The notes beneath the pieces were generated by a model. That model searched no databases. It saw nothing but the letters and a program-made list of their open reading frames with translations, and was not told where the DNA came from. The translations under genes and the position numbers were made by a program. Below, piece by piece: positions 53,132 through 61,278 of a DNA stretch of 64,000 bases. Source of the DNA: Bacillus sp. SJS. GTDB lineage: Bacteria; Bacillota; Bacilli; Bacillales; Bacillaceae. Location: contig NZ_JAQV02000012.1 in the NCBI RefSeq assembly GCF_000732485.2, positions 62,001 to 126,000 of the forward strand, read 5' to 3'. The first letter of the stretch is position 1, and each line of letters starts with the position of its first letter.

Positions 53132-53821
53132 TTGAAAGAAAAACAAACAACAGAGCAGCGGGTGTACAGCAATCTCAAAGAAGCGCTATTGGCCAGAAAA
53201 ATTGCCCCCGGAACCCAGCTTGTGGAACAGACAATTTCGGAAACTTTGAAAGTAAGCAGAACGCCAATCAGACAGGCATTCCAAAAGCTGGAGGCAGAAG
53301 GGTTAATCGAAATCATCCCCAATAAAGGATCCTATGTTGTCCATCCATCTAAAGATGAGATTCTGTCTTTTTTTGATATGAGAAGAGAATTTGAGCATAT
53401 GGCTGTGAAGTATGGACTCGACAAACTGGAAGCTGCCGATATTGAAAAATTGAAAAATCTGCTTGAAAGAGAGCAGGAGACCTATAAAAGCAAGGATTTG
53501 AACGGATATGTTCATTTGAACAAAGAGTTTCATTTGTATTTGGCAAGAAAAAGCGGAAATAAGTTTCTTATACGCTACATGGAACAGCTGTTGAATCAAA
53601 ACAACGTGTACTTATTTTTACTTGATGTGTTTTATCAGGTTGAGACGGAACACAATGCGCGGGCTGCCGAACATGAAAAAATGGTCCAGGCTATGGAAGA
53701 AAAGAATGCAGAAGACCTTCACATTCTGATTGATCAGCATATGAAGAGAAGCATAAATGACTTGCGCCTGGAGGATGAAGGGTTTAAGCCATTATCAAAA
53801 ATATTATCTGCAGAAAAATAG
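53132..53821 (+). CDS. GntR-family regulator, FCD (FadR) subfamily
   Basis: This 229-aa protein has a GntR winged helix: IAPGTQLVEQTISETLKVSR followed by TPIRQAFQKLEAEGLIEIIP and KGSYV. An FCD all-helical domain follows, with a likely metal-binding Asp/His set spread over FHLYLARKSGN, HNARAAEHEKMVQAM and LIDQHM. It should be a ligand-responsive repressor of a metabolic operon. No target is evident next to it; the AraC/GyrI gene downstream is separate. TTG 53132 after AAGGGTGAGG is preferred to GTG 53123. A hairpin terminator follows. Confidence 0.87.
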   Translation: MKEKQTTEQRVYSNLKEALLARKIAPGTQLVEQTISETLKVSRTPIRQAFQKLEAEGLIEIIPNKGSYVVHPSKDEILSFFDMRREFEHMAVKYGLDKLEAADIEKLKNLLEREQETYKSKDLNGYVHLNKEFHLYLARKSGNKFLIRYMEQLLNQNNVYLFLLDVFYQVETEHNARAAEHEKMVQAMEEKNAEDLHILIDQHMKRSINDLRLEDEGFKPLSKILSAEK

Positions 53822-53822
53822 A

Positions 53823-53846
53823 TCAGCAAAAGGCTGGTCTTTTTTG
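53823..53846 (+). terminator. Terminator of the gntR-type gene
   Basis: The stem GATCAGC / GCTGGTC (with one G-U pair) is followed by T6, immediately after the stop. Confidence 0.85.
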
Positions 53847-53988
53847 CGTTTGTCCTTATTCATTTCAGAAGGGTCTCTTTCTTAAAGAACGAATGTATAA
53901 GAATCTGAACCGGTTACTTAAGAGCAAGAAATGACAGGCAGGAACAATTCCCGGCTGATAAAGTCAATAGAGAGAAGGAGGTACGGGG

Positions 53989-54855
53989 ATGGAAGCATTG
54001 AGCCGAATGAACGACAGTATCGATTATCTGGAAAAGAGATTGGATTCCGTTATCAGTATGGAAGAAGCAGCGGCGGCTGCCTGCATGTCCAAATTTCATT
54101 TTCACCGGATGTTTCAAATGGTCACAGGGGTTACCCCGGGTGAATACGTAAGAAAGCGAAGATTGACTTTGGCTGCACAGGAGCTTACCCATTCTCAAGC
54201 GAAGGTCATAAATATTGCCTTGAAATATGGCTACGAAACGCCAGAATCGTTCTCAAAAGCGTTCCGGAAAGCACATGGAATGAGTCCCACTGAAGCTAGA
54301 CAGACCGGCCGCATCCTTAAAGCCTATCCCCGGCTTTCGTTTCAAATTCAGCTGAAGGGAGAAAAAGAAATGAATTATCATATTGTAGACAAGGAAAGCT
54401 TTAAAGTGGTTGGAAAATCAATCAAGGCATCAATGGTAAATGGAGAGCAGCATGGGGCTATCAGCCAGTTTTGGGAAGAATCCAATCAAATCAACGGGCT
54501 GAGTGAGAGACTGGCTCCTTTAACCGGGCCTATGGGCTTTCTCGGTATTTGCATGGATTTTGACCAGGAAAAAGAAGAAATGAGATACATGATTGGAGCG
54601 GAGAATCCGTCGCATGCTGAAGCAGAGGATCTAGAGGTCCGTACGATTCCTTCTCTCACATGGGCAGTGTTTGAATCGATCGGACCGATGCCGGGGGCGA
54701 TTCAGGAGGTTTGGTCGAGAATTTACACGGAATGGTTCCCCTCCACTGGATACGAGCATGCAGCGGCCCCTGAAATGGAAGTTTACCCTAAGGATGGAAA
54801 TCCCTTTGCCGCTGACTACAGGTCAGAGGTATGGGTGCCGATTATTAAAAAGTAG
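53989..54855 (+). CDS. AraC-GyrI (effector-binding) transcriptional regulator
   Basis: This 288-aa protein has an N-terminal AraC DNA-binding domain (about 8-105): SMEEAAAAACMSKFHFHRMF with GVTPGEYVRKRRL, and a second HTH VINIALKYGYETPESFSKAF. A C-terminal GyrI-like/effector-binding domain (about 125-288) typical of multidrug-sensing BmrR/Rob-type proteins follows. It should activate drug efflux or stress genes on binding hydrophobic cations. A perfect GGAGGT site lies 7 nt before ATG 53989. Confidence 0.9.
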   Translation: MEALSRMNDSIDYLEKRLDSVISMEEAAAAACMSKFHFHRMFQMVTGVTPGEYVRKRRLTLAAQELTHSQAKVINIALKYGYETPESFSKAFRKAHGMSPTEARQTGRILKAYPRLSFQIQLKGEKEMNYHIVDKESFKVVGKSIKASMVNGEQHGAISQFWEESNQINGLSERLAPLTGPMGFLGICMDFDQEKEEMRYMIGAENPSHAEAEDLEVRTIPSLTWAVFESIGPMPGAIQEVWSRIYTEWFPSTGYEHAAAPEMEVYPKDGNPFAADYRSEVWVPIIKK

Positions 54856-54938
54856 GGCTTTGCAAATAATGAAATTTACACATAAGTTTATAGAGAAGGG
54901 CAGTTGGGAATGGTATAGATAAATGAGGAGGGATCCAC

Positions 54939-55034
54939 ATGGGTAAACTAATTAGACGAGTAATGAAATGGGCCCCCATTATCTACCCGATTGTAAAGAA
55001 AATGATGAATAAACGAAGAAGAAGCGTTCGATAA
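54939..55034 (+). CDS. Small basic amphipathic peptide (31 aa)
   Basis: ATG 54939 lies 9 nt after GAGGAGGG and opens 31 codons. The peptide is strongly cationic at both ends (MGKLIRRVMKW, then KKMMNKRRRSVR) with a hydrophobic middle (APIIYPIV), so it likely lies on the membrane surface. The final codons form the left arm of the gene's own terminator hairpin. Its function is unknown. It could be a small membrane-active or regulatory peptide. The clear ribosome site and terminator make a real gene likely. Confidence 0.7.
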   Translation: MGKLIRRVMKWAPIIYPIVKKMMNKRRRSVR

Positions 55035-55050
55035 GACGCTTCTTTTTTTT
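55019..55050 (+). terminator. Terminator overlapping the 31-aa gene
   Basis: AGAAGCG / CGCTTCT hairpin (55019-55042) overlaps the last codons and is followed by T8. Confidence 0.9.
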
Positions 55051-55065
55051 GTTCCATGTGAAACA
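55050..55065 (+). other. parS-like Spo0J/ParB site (one mismatch), intergenic
   Basis: TGTTCCATGTGAAACA matches TGTTNCACGTGAAACA at all but one position, with the same central C-to-T change and the same orientation as the site at 9823. It lies between the terminator T-run and the 3' end of the ywnB-like gene, outside coding sequence. Confidence 0.6.
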
Positions 55066-55073
55066 TTCCCGTT

Positions 55074-55691
55074 TTAATATGCGAGCCCTGCTGATTCCCG
55101 AATGTGGGTACCATTATCAATTGAGGAGAGGATGAAATGAGCGACATCCGCCCGGCTGATTTTTTGGCCGTCTTTCGGCACGCTGTCCATAGATGTCCGG
55201 TAGGTTCCGGTAAGCGGTTCGTCCATCAATCGCATCGGACGGGCTATCGTCCATTCTAGATCCGACTCTTTCATGAGCTCAGCAGCTCTAAGGTGATCGT
55301 TCAGAACATTTCGAAGAACCATGGCAGCCATTTTCCCTCTTAAACCGGGAATTTCCCGATGTATTCCAGCCGATGCCACGTACCCCAGGCGTTTTACTCC
55401 ATTCTGTTGCATTGCCCTGATAATATGACCGGTCATTTCTGAAAGTACAGTGGTTTTCCCCAAGCCATCCGCACCAAGACAGGATACAACCGCATCACTG
55501 CCGCTAACGGCTTCCATAACAGCGGAAAACTGCAATGCATCTCCAACAATCATCGTTACATTCGGTGTTTGCTGAAAGGGAAATTTGGAAGGAGTTCTGA
55601 CTAATGCTTTAATTTCATGTCCCTGTTCTGCCGCCTGCCGCACAAATTCTTTTCCGGTTCCTCCGCCTGCTCCAAATACGGTTATCTTCAA
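55074..55691 (-). CDS. NAD(P)-binding atypical SDR protein, YwnB-like
   Basis: This 205-aa protein has an N-terminal Rossmann nucleotide site, VFGAGGGTGKEFVRQA (5-20), and the strand VSCLGADG near 70. It contains VASAGI and a short substrate half with EWTIARPMRL. This matches the NmrA/atypical SDR group and B. subtilis YwnB. Members act as redox sensors or reductases; activity is unproven. The start is TTG 55691 with AGGAGG at 9 nt. It is a single gene; the parS-like site lies 9 nt past its 3' end. Confidence 0.85.
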   Translation of the reverse strand: MKITVFGAGGGTGKEFVRQAAEQGHEIKALVRTPSKFPFQQTPNVTMIVGDALQFSAVMEAVSGSDAVVSCLGADGLGKTTVLSEMTGHIIRAMQQNGVKRLGYVASAGIHREIPGLRGKMAAMVLRNVLNDHLRAAELMKESDLEWTIARPMRLMDEPLTGTYRTSMDSVPKDGQKISRADVAHFILSSIDNGTHIRESAGLAY

Positions 55692-55826
55692 CTCTCATTC
55701 CTCCTTCGTTTATAAGTGAAATTCTAAACAATGATGAAAATGATATCCAGAACAAACACTTTGTCTAATGAATAAAAAAGGACCTTTTGCACATAGTAAG
55801 AAAAAAATGGGTGGAGGTACATTCGT

Positions 55827-56810
55827 TTGGTCCAGCATAATATCAATTTAACCACTCCGGAAATTTCTGCTCTGTGGACAGCCTATATGCAGGAGACTGC
55901 CTCCTCCTGTTTTCTCAAGCATTTCCTCATTTACATGGAGGATGAACAGATAAAACCAATCGTGCAGGAAGCTTATGATTTGTCAGTTTCCTCAATCAAT
56001 CAATTGAAAAAAACGTTCAAAGAAGAGAATTTTCCCATTCCATTTGGTTTTGGTGAGGGAGATCTGGATGAACAGGCACCTCCTCTGTTTACGGATCTAT
56101 ATGCCCTCAGCTATGTATACCGTGTCAGCCAGCTTGGAATGATGGGGTATGCGTATTCATTTATTACAGTGGCCCGGAAGGATTTGCTTGATTTCTTTGA
56201 ACAAACAAAAGAAGCTGCCACAAAGATTTACAGGAAAGCGGTAGACTTGATGCTCTCAAAAGGAATTTATGACCGGCCTCCCAAAATTCCGTATCCTGAA
56301 CGGGCTGAGTTAGTTCAAAAAAATTCGTTTATGAACGGTTGGCTGAAGGAACGGCCTTTAAACGCTTTTGAATTAGGTGAGGCATTTTTCATTATTGAGC
56401 GGAATTACATTGGAATGATTCATTTGATCGGCCTCATTCAAACGTGCAAGGATCACGATGTGAAGGAGTTTTTTGTAAAAGGGCGGAAGCTTGCCCAAAA
56501 ACAAATCGATACCTTTAATGATTTGCTCAAAAAAGAAGGCCATTTAGGAACGCTGCCTGTTTCATTAGAGGTGACGGATACAACGGTCAATCCGTTTTCT
56601 GACAAACTTAACATGTTTATGATTACCACCTCTACCTCAACTGCAATATGGCTTTTGGGAAGGTCTCTCTCAGCTTCAATGAGAAGAGACGTCAGTATGC
56701 ATTATATGCTTCTCATGAAAGATATTCTGCTGTTTGTGGAAGAGGGAGCAAAGCTGATGATAGACCGGGGATGGCTCGAACAGCCCCCTCAGGCTCAAAG
56801 AAGGATATAG
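55827..56810 (+). CDS. DUF3231 protein
   Basis: This 327-aa helical protein contains two copies of the DUF3231 helical bundle. Each repeat begins with a pattern like LTTPEISALWTAYMQETASS (copy 1, near 9). The second is more diverged, near residue 175 (ERPLNAFELGEAFFIIER). DUF3231 is Bacillus-specific and related to ferritin-like/coat-type bundles; the role is unknown, and spore association is a guess from family distribution. TTG 55827 follows GGAGG. It is a single gene. Confidence 0.83.
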   Translation: MVQHNINLTTPEISALWTAYMQETASSCFLKHFLIYMEDEQIKPIVQEAYDLSVSSINQLKKTFKEENFPIPFGFGEGDLDEQAPPLFTDLYALSYVYRVSQLGMMGYAYSFITVARKDLLDFFEQTKEAATKIYRKAVDLMLSKGIYDRPPKIPYPERAELVQKNSFMNGWLKERPLNAFELGEAFFIIERNYIGMIHLIGLIQTCKDHDVKEFFVKGRKLAQKQIDTFNDLLKKEGHLGTLPVSLEVTDTTVNPFSDKLNMFMITTSTSTAIWLLGRSLSASMRRDVSMHYMLLMKDILLFVEEGAKLMIDRGWLEQPPQAQRRI

Positions 56811-57274
56811 GAATAAGGGATTGTCCGGAGAGTCAGTTTTCAAGCTCCTTTCTCTTTTTGAGATTGGATTGGTGTTGGCTGGTTTCCAATCCAATCATCC
56901 ATTCTTGTTCAAAGTGCCTTATAACCCCCGGGAATGCACACGCAGCTACCCGGGGGTTTCAATTTCAATCATTTCTTTTAAGGAGGTCTTTTGGGCAGTT
57001 CATCGCTTTCTAGATTAACTCATATTAAACGGATGGCTTCTCTAAGAGAGCTTACTTATATGATTTCAACAGTAATTCTATGAATCTCTTATGAAAGTTA
57101 GCGTTCTGTTTGCCTTTTTCTGCGCTAAAAACCGCCTCCTGTTAGCATGTTTTTCCAGTAAAATAGGTCATATTCTTAGAAATACAGTGGAAATACGTGC
57201 GAAACGGTCAATAAGACCTATCGATTATGTCGTATTTTGTAGGAATAAAGTGGAGGAAAGACGACCAATACTAC
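56811..57274. other. Intergenic region before the branched-chain amino acid operon
   Basis: A terminator hairpin for the DUF3231 gene lies at 56923-56958 (AACCCCCGGG / CCCGGGGGTT). Two imperfect direct repeats lie at 57167 and 57229. A 70-codon open frame (57091-57300) runs through those repeats without a ribosome site, so I do not call it a gene. Confidence 0.7.
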
Positions 57275-57303
57275 TAGACGGAATAGAATCTATTATGTAA
57301 AAT
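57275..57303 (+). promoter_or_regulatory. Sigma-A promoter of the branched-chain amino acid ABC operon
   Basis: TAGACG (57275-57280), 17-bp spacer, TAAAAT (57298-57303): 4/6 and 5/6 matches to the consensus. The start codon of the first gene is about 100 bp downstream. Confidence 0.6.
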
Positions 57304-57317
57304 ATTTTCAGAATATT
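57303..57317 (+). promoter_or_regulatory. CodY-box candidate at the transcription start
   Basis: TATTTTCAGAATATT has two mismatches to the 15-bp CodY motif AATTTTCWGAAAATT. It overlaps the last -10 base and the expected start site, a repressing position. CodY senses branched-chain amino acids, the cargo predicted for this operon. Confidence 0.6.
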
Positions 57318-57401
57318 AATTTTATTGTAATTATTCGAAATACTAACAGAGAGGGAAAGAATCTACCATTCTAAGCAAGTAAAAACGGGGGGCAATGACT
57401 G

Positions 57402-58571
57402 ATGAACAAGAAAAAATTTGCTGGAATTTTTCTATCTTTATCCTTATTAACTGGAATAGCGGCAGGATGCGGTGCGCAGACAGGAGGTTCTGCTGAAGAT
57501 ACGATTAAGATTGGAGCGAATCTTGAGCTTTCAGGCGGGGTGGCTTCCTATGGGCAATCTGTTTCAGAAGGATTGGAGCTTGCGCTGGAAGAAATCAATA
57601 AAGAAGGCATTGACGGGAAAAAACTGCAGCTTGTTAAAGTTGATAATAAATCAGAAGCAGCCGAAGCAACTTCAGGAGCGCTTAAACTTGTGAGCCAGGA
57701 TAAGGTAGCAGCTGTAGTAGGAGCTGCTACAAGTACAAATACACTGGCGCAGGTAGAGATTCTTGCGAAAAATAAGGTTCCTCTTATTACGCCGACCGGC
57801 ACGAACCCGGCAATCACAAATAAAGATGGCAAGGTTAATGAATACGCGTTCAGAACATGTTTCATCGACCCATTCCAGGGGACGGTGGCGGCTAACTTCG
57901 CAGCAGATGAGCTGAAAGCGAAAACAGCGGCCGTATACATCGATTCTGCCAGTGACTATTCTAAAGGTTTGGCTGCTGCTTTTAAAGAGTCCTTTACAAA
58001 AGCGGGCGGAAAAATTGTGATTGAGGAAGCGTATATTGCAAAAGATACGGATTTCCGCGCTACTCTTACAAGAATTAAATCATCTAAACCCGACTTTGTT
58101 TTCCTTCCGGGGTATTACGAGGAAGTGGGCCTGATCATTAAGCAGGGCCGTGAGCTTGGCATTGATGTGCCATTTATGGGCGGAGACGGCTGGGATTCTC
58201 CTAAGCTGGCTGAAATTGCAGGCGGCGATGCTTTGAACAATACATTTATCACAAATCACTACTCAGCTGGAGATCCAGATGAAAAAATTCAGAAATTCGT
58301 CAATGCATTCAAAGCGAAATACAAAGATAAATCCCCTGATGCTTTCGCAGCCCTGGGATATGATACGGCTTACTATTTAGCAGATGCTATTAAGCGTGCA
58401 GGAAGCGCAGATCCTGTGAAGATTCAAAAGGCGCTGGCAGATACAAAAGATTTGGCGCTTATCTCCGGAAAACTGACGCTGGATAAAAACCATGATCCGG
58501 TTAAATCGGCTGCTATTCTTGAATACAAAGACGGACAGCAGCAGTTTAAAACAAACGTAGAGCCGGAATAA
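57402..58571 (+). CDS. livJ: Branched-chain amino acid ABC transporter, substrate-binding lipoprotein
   Basis: This 389-aa protein has a lipoprotein signal peptide ending at AAGC (Cys near 23). A type I periplasmic-binding fold of the Leu/Ile/Val group follows: IKIGANLELSGGVASYGQSV near 37 and VPLITPTGTNPAIT near 125. SDYSKGLAAAFKESFTKAGG lies near 188. It captures leucine, isoleucine or valine outside the cell and hands it to the membrane complex encoded next. SD GGGGGG precedes the ATG. The hairpin after its stop probably lowers expression of the following genes. Confidence 0.92.
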   Translation: MNKKKFAGIFLSLSLLTGIAAGCGAQTGGSAEDTIKIGANLELSGGVASYGQSVSEGLELALEEINKEGIDGKKLQLVKVDNKSEAAEATSGALKLVSQDKVAAVVGAATSTNTLAQVEILAKNKVPLITPTGTNPAITNKDGKVNEYAFRTCFIDPFQGTVAANFAADELKAKTAAVYIDSASDYSKGLAAAFKESFTKAGGKIVIEEAYIAKDTDFRATLTRIKSSKPDFVFLPGYYEEVGLIIKQGRELGIDVPFMGGDGWDSPKLAEIAGGDALNNTFITNHYSAGDPDEKIQKFVNAFKAKYKDKSPDAFAALGYDTAYYLADAIKRAGSADPVKIQKALADTKDLALISGKLTLDKNHDPVKSAAILEYKDGQQQFKTNVEPE

Positions 58572-58574
58572 GGA

Positions 58575-58616
58575 GTTCCTTTATGGAACGGGGGTCTGTC
58601 CCCCTTTCCTTTTTTC
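58575..58616 (+). terminator. Attenuating hairpin between livJ and livH
   Basis: GTTCC / GGAAC (58575-58589) and GGGGG-TCTGT-CCCCC (58590-58604) form two stems followed by TTTCCTTTTTT. It is a likely partial terminator, which would make binding-protein mRNA more abundant than that of the membrane genes. Confidence 0.75.
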
Positions 58617-58661
58617 GCTTTTATCCAAACAAAATAAGAAGCACGATAAGGAGAGTTAGCG

Positions 58662-59540
58662 ATGGAATATATCCAGCAGCTGATCAACGGCATATCGCTT
58701 GGCAGTATATACGCTTTAATCGCGTTAGGCTATACGATGGTTTACGGAATTGTAAAATTAATTAACTTCGCTCATGGTGATGTTTTCATGGTTGGAGCGT
58801 TTGTCGGTTTTTATTCCATTACAGTTTTGAAGCTTCCATTTTTCCCGGCTCTTATTCTTGCTATGACAGTTTGTGCCTTGTTCGGGATGATGATCGAAAG
58901 AATTGCGTACAAGCCCCTTCGAAATGCGACCAGGATTGCTGCCTTGATTACGGCCATCGGAGTTTCGTTATTTATTGAATATGGAATGATTTATGTCCGC
59001 GGTGCCCAGCCGGAAGCATACCCAGGCACTGTCCTGCCTAAGGAAACGATTGAACTGTTCGGATTAAGCGTAAGCTCGCAATCATTGTTTATTTTAGGCA
59101 TTTCCGTTCTTTTGATGATTTTGCTTCAATTTATCGTGCATCGTACGAAAATCGGCAAAGCGATGCGAGCTGTGTCCCATGATGCAGAAGCAGCAAAGCT
59201 AATGGGGATTAACGTTGATAATACAATATCCGCCACATTTGCCATTGGCTCCGCACTCGCGGGAGCAGCCGGTGTCATCTTTGGGGTGTATTACATAAAA
59301 ATTGAACCATTAATGGGGATTATTCCCGGGCTTAAGGCATTCGTAGCAGCTGTTCTGGGGGGGATCGGCATTATTCCCGGAGCGATGGTCGGCGGCCTTG
59401 TCCTTGGAGTCATTGAATCCTTAGTAAGCGCTATGGGATTCTCGCTTTGGCGCGACGGAGTAGCATTTATCGTTCTCATTCTCATTCTCATTTTCCGTCC
59501 ATCTGGGTTGTTCGGGAAAAATATGAGAGAGAAAGTGTAG
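58662..59540 (+). CDS. livH: Branched-chain amino acid ABC permease LivH
   Basis: This 292-aa membrane protein has eight predicted spans and the LivH signature, NGISLGSIYALIALGYTMVYG (8-28) and GIVKLINFAHGDVFMVGAF. The cytosolic EAA-like loop RAVSHDAEAAKLMGINVDNT, near 170, contacts the ATPases. The pore partner is LivM, encoded next. SD AAGGAGAG precedes ATG 58662. Ten nucleotides separate it from livM. Confidence 0.94.
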   Translation: MEYIQQLINGISLGSIYALIALGYTMVYGIVKLINFAHGDVFMVGAFVGFYSITVLKLPFFPALILAMTVCALFGMMIERIAYKPLRNATRIAALITAIGVSLFIEYGMIYVRGAQPEAYPGTVLPKETIELFGLSVSSQSLFILGISVLLMILLQFIVHRTKIGKAMRAVSHDAEAAKLMGINVDNTISATFAIGSALAGAAGVIFGVYYIKIEPLMGIIPGLKAFVAAVLGGIGIIPGAMVGGLVLGVIESLVSAMGFSLWRDGVAFIVLILILIFRPSGLFGKNMREKV

Positions 59541-59549
59541 GGGTGAGCC

Positions 59550-60524
59550 ATGGCTAAACAAAAAAACAGATTAGGTTTTTGGCTTTCTATTGGAAGTGCA
59601 CTCGCTGGTTTTGTCCTCTTTCAAATTCTTATTTCCGGGGGAATATTAAATCCGTTTTACGTGAATGCCATCTACACCATTGCCATCAATATTATTCTTG
59701 CAGTCAGCCTGCACTTAATTATCGGGATTACTGGACAGTTTTCCATTGGCCATGCCGGATTCCTCGCAGTTGGTGCTTATGCATCCGCAATTTTTTCGAT
59801 GAATTTGCAGCTGCCATTCGGTTTAGCTCTGCTGGCTGGAGGACTGGCCGCTGCTGTTGCCGGTTTAATTATCGGGATTCCGACTCTTAGGCTAAGGGGC
59901 GATTACTTGGCCATCGCGACACTCGGGTTTGGAGAAATTGTGAGAATTATGCTCTTGAACATGGATTATGTAGGCGGAGCAAGCGGAATGCAGGTTTCCA
60001 ATTTGACAACATGGCCATGGATTTTCGGCTGCCTCCTGCTGACGATTATCGTGATCCGCAATTTTACAAATTCTACTCACGGAAGAGCCTGTATTTCCAT
60101 CAGGGAAGATGAAACGGCTGCGGACGCCATGGGGATCAATACGACTTATTACAAAGTCGTTGCGTTTGTCATCGGGTCATTTTTCGCAGGTATCGCAGGG
60201 GGATTGTTTGCCCATAATTTCTACATTATTCAGCCATCAAACTTCGGATTTCTGAAATCCTTTGATATTTTAATTTTTGTTGTACTTGGCGGTTTAGGAA
60301 GCATGTCGGGGGCGGTAATTGCCGCAATCCTCCTGACGATTGTATCAACCTTCCTTCAGGATTATCCGGAAACAAGGATGATTATTTATAGCCTTGTCCT
60401 GATTGTAATGATGCTCTACCGTCCGCAAGGAGTTATGGGGACAAAGGAAATTACATCCTTCTTCAAAAAGCAGAAACCTGCACAAGGAGGCCAAACAGAT
60501 GAAAAACACAACACCCCTGCTTAA
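59550..60524 (+). CDS. livM: Branched-chain amino acid ABC permease LivM
   Basis: This 324-aa membrane protein has about nine spans and the LivM signature GITGQFSIGHAGFLAVGAYA near 59-78. The ATPase-contact loop is ACISIREDETAADAMGINTT near 180. The last 30 residues are a charged cytosolic tail (FKKQKPAQGGQTDEK). It overlaps the livG start by 26 nt, which keeps subunits in step. It forms the heteromeric channel with LivH. Confidence 0.94.
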   Translation: MAKQKNRLGFWLSIGSALAGFVLFQILISGGILNPFYVNAIYTIAINIILAVSLHLIIGITGQFSIGHAGFLAVGAYASAIFSMNLQLPFGLALLAGGLAAAVAGLIIGIPTLRLRGDYLAIATLGFGEIVRIMLLNMDYVGGASGMQVSNLTTWPWIFGCLLLTIIVIRNFTNSTHGRACISIREDETAADAMGINTTYYKVVAFVIGSFFAGIAGGLFAHNFYIIQPSNFGFLKSFDILIFVVLGGLGSMSGAVIAAILLTIVSTFLQDYPETRMIIYSLVLIVMMLYRPQGVMGTKEITSFFKKQKPAQGGQTDEKHNTPA

Positions 60525-61278
60525 GGTAGATTCGGTGAGCATCCAATTCGGAGGCCTGAAGGCGGTGTCAGGAGTAAATATGGAGCTTCACGAAGGAGAA
60601 CTGGCTGGCTTAATCGGTCCGAACGGAGCGGGGAAAACTACATTTTTCAACCTGCTTACAGGTGTATATGTTCCAACAGAGGGAAGCATTTCTTTAGAGG
60701 GAAAGGTGCTGAAAAATCTGGCACCTTATAAAATTACGAAAAAAGGAATCAGCCGCACCTTCCAGAACATCCGTCTGTTTGGGGAACTATCTGTAATTGA
60801 TAACGTAAAGGTCGCCTATCATTCTTTATCAAAGCACTCCATTGCTGAATCCATATTCAGGCTGCCGCGCCATTTTACCGGCGAAAAGGAAATGGAAGAA
60901 AAAGCACTGGAGTTCTTGAAAATATTTAAATTGGACGGGTATCGGGATGAGAAGGCTAAAAACCTCCCATACGGACAGCAGCGGAGGCTGGAGATTGCCA
61001 GAGCCCTTGCAGCCCGCCCAAAGCTTCTTTTGCTCGATGAGCCGGCTGCCGGAATGAATCCGCAGGAAACGAGAGATTTGATGGAGCTGATCCGGTTTAT
61101 CCGAACAGAATTTAACCTGACCGTTTTATTAATTGAACATGATATGCCGCTTGTGATGGGAGTTTGCGAGCGTATTTACGTACTGGATCACGGTCAAATG
61201 ATTGCATCAGGAAGCCCGGAAGAAGTTCGGAACAATCCTAAAGTCATCGAGGCCTATCTGGGCGAGGAGGTTTCATAA
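60499..61278 (+). CDS. livG: Branched-chain amino acid ABC ATPase LivG
   Basis: This 259-aa ATPase has Walker A GPNGAGKTT (near 40), the LivG-type signature YGQQRRLEIARALA (LPYGQQRR instead of LSGGQ) and Walker B LLLLDEPAAGMN. The H-loop is LLIEHDMPLVMGVC. The variant YGQQ signature is normal for LivG. It pairs with LivF to power uptake. AAGGAGG precedes ATG 60499, inside livM. Confidence 0.95.
   Translation: MKNTTPLLKVDSVSIQFGGLKAVSGVNMELHEGELAGLIGPNGAGKTTFFNLLTGVYVPTEGSISLEGKVLKNLAPYKITKKGISRTFQNIRLFGELSVIDNVKVAYHSLSKHSIAESIFRLPRHFTGEKEMEEKALEFLKIFKLDGYRDEKAKNLPYGQQRRLEIARALAARPKLLLLDEPAAGMNPQETRDLMELIRFIRTEFNLTVLLIEHDMPLVMGVCERIYVLDHGQMIASGSPEEVRNNPKVIEAYLGEEVS

Noticed and set aside
57091-57300. 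70-codon open frame before the liv operon
   Set aside because: There is no ribosome site, the frame crosses imperfect direct repeats, and its 3' end overlaps the promoter of the operon.
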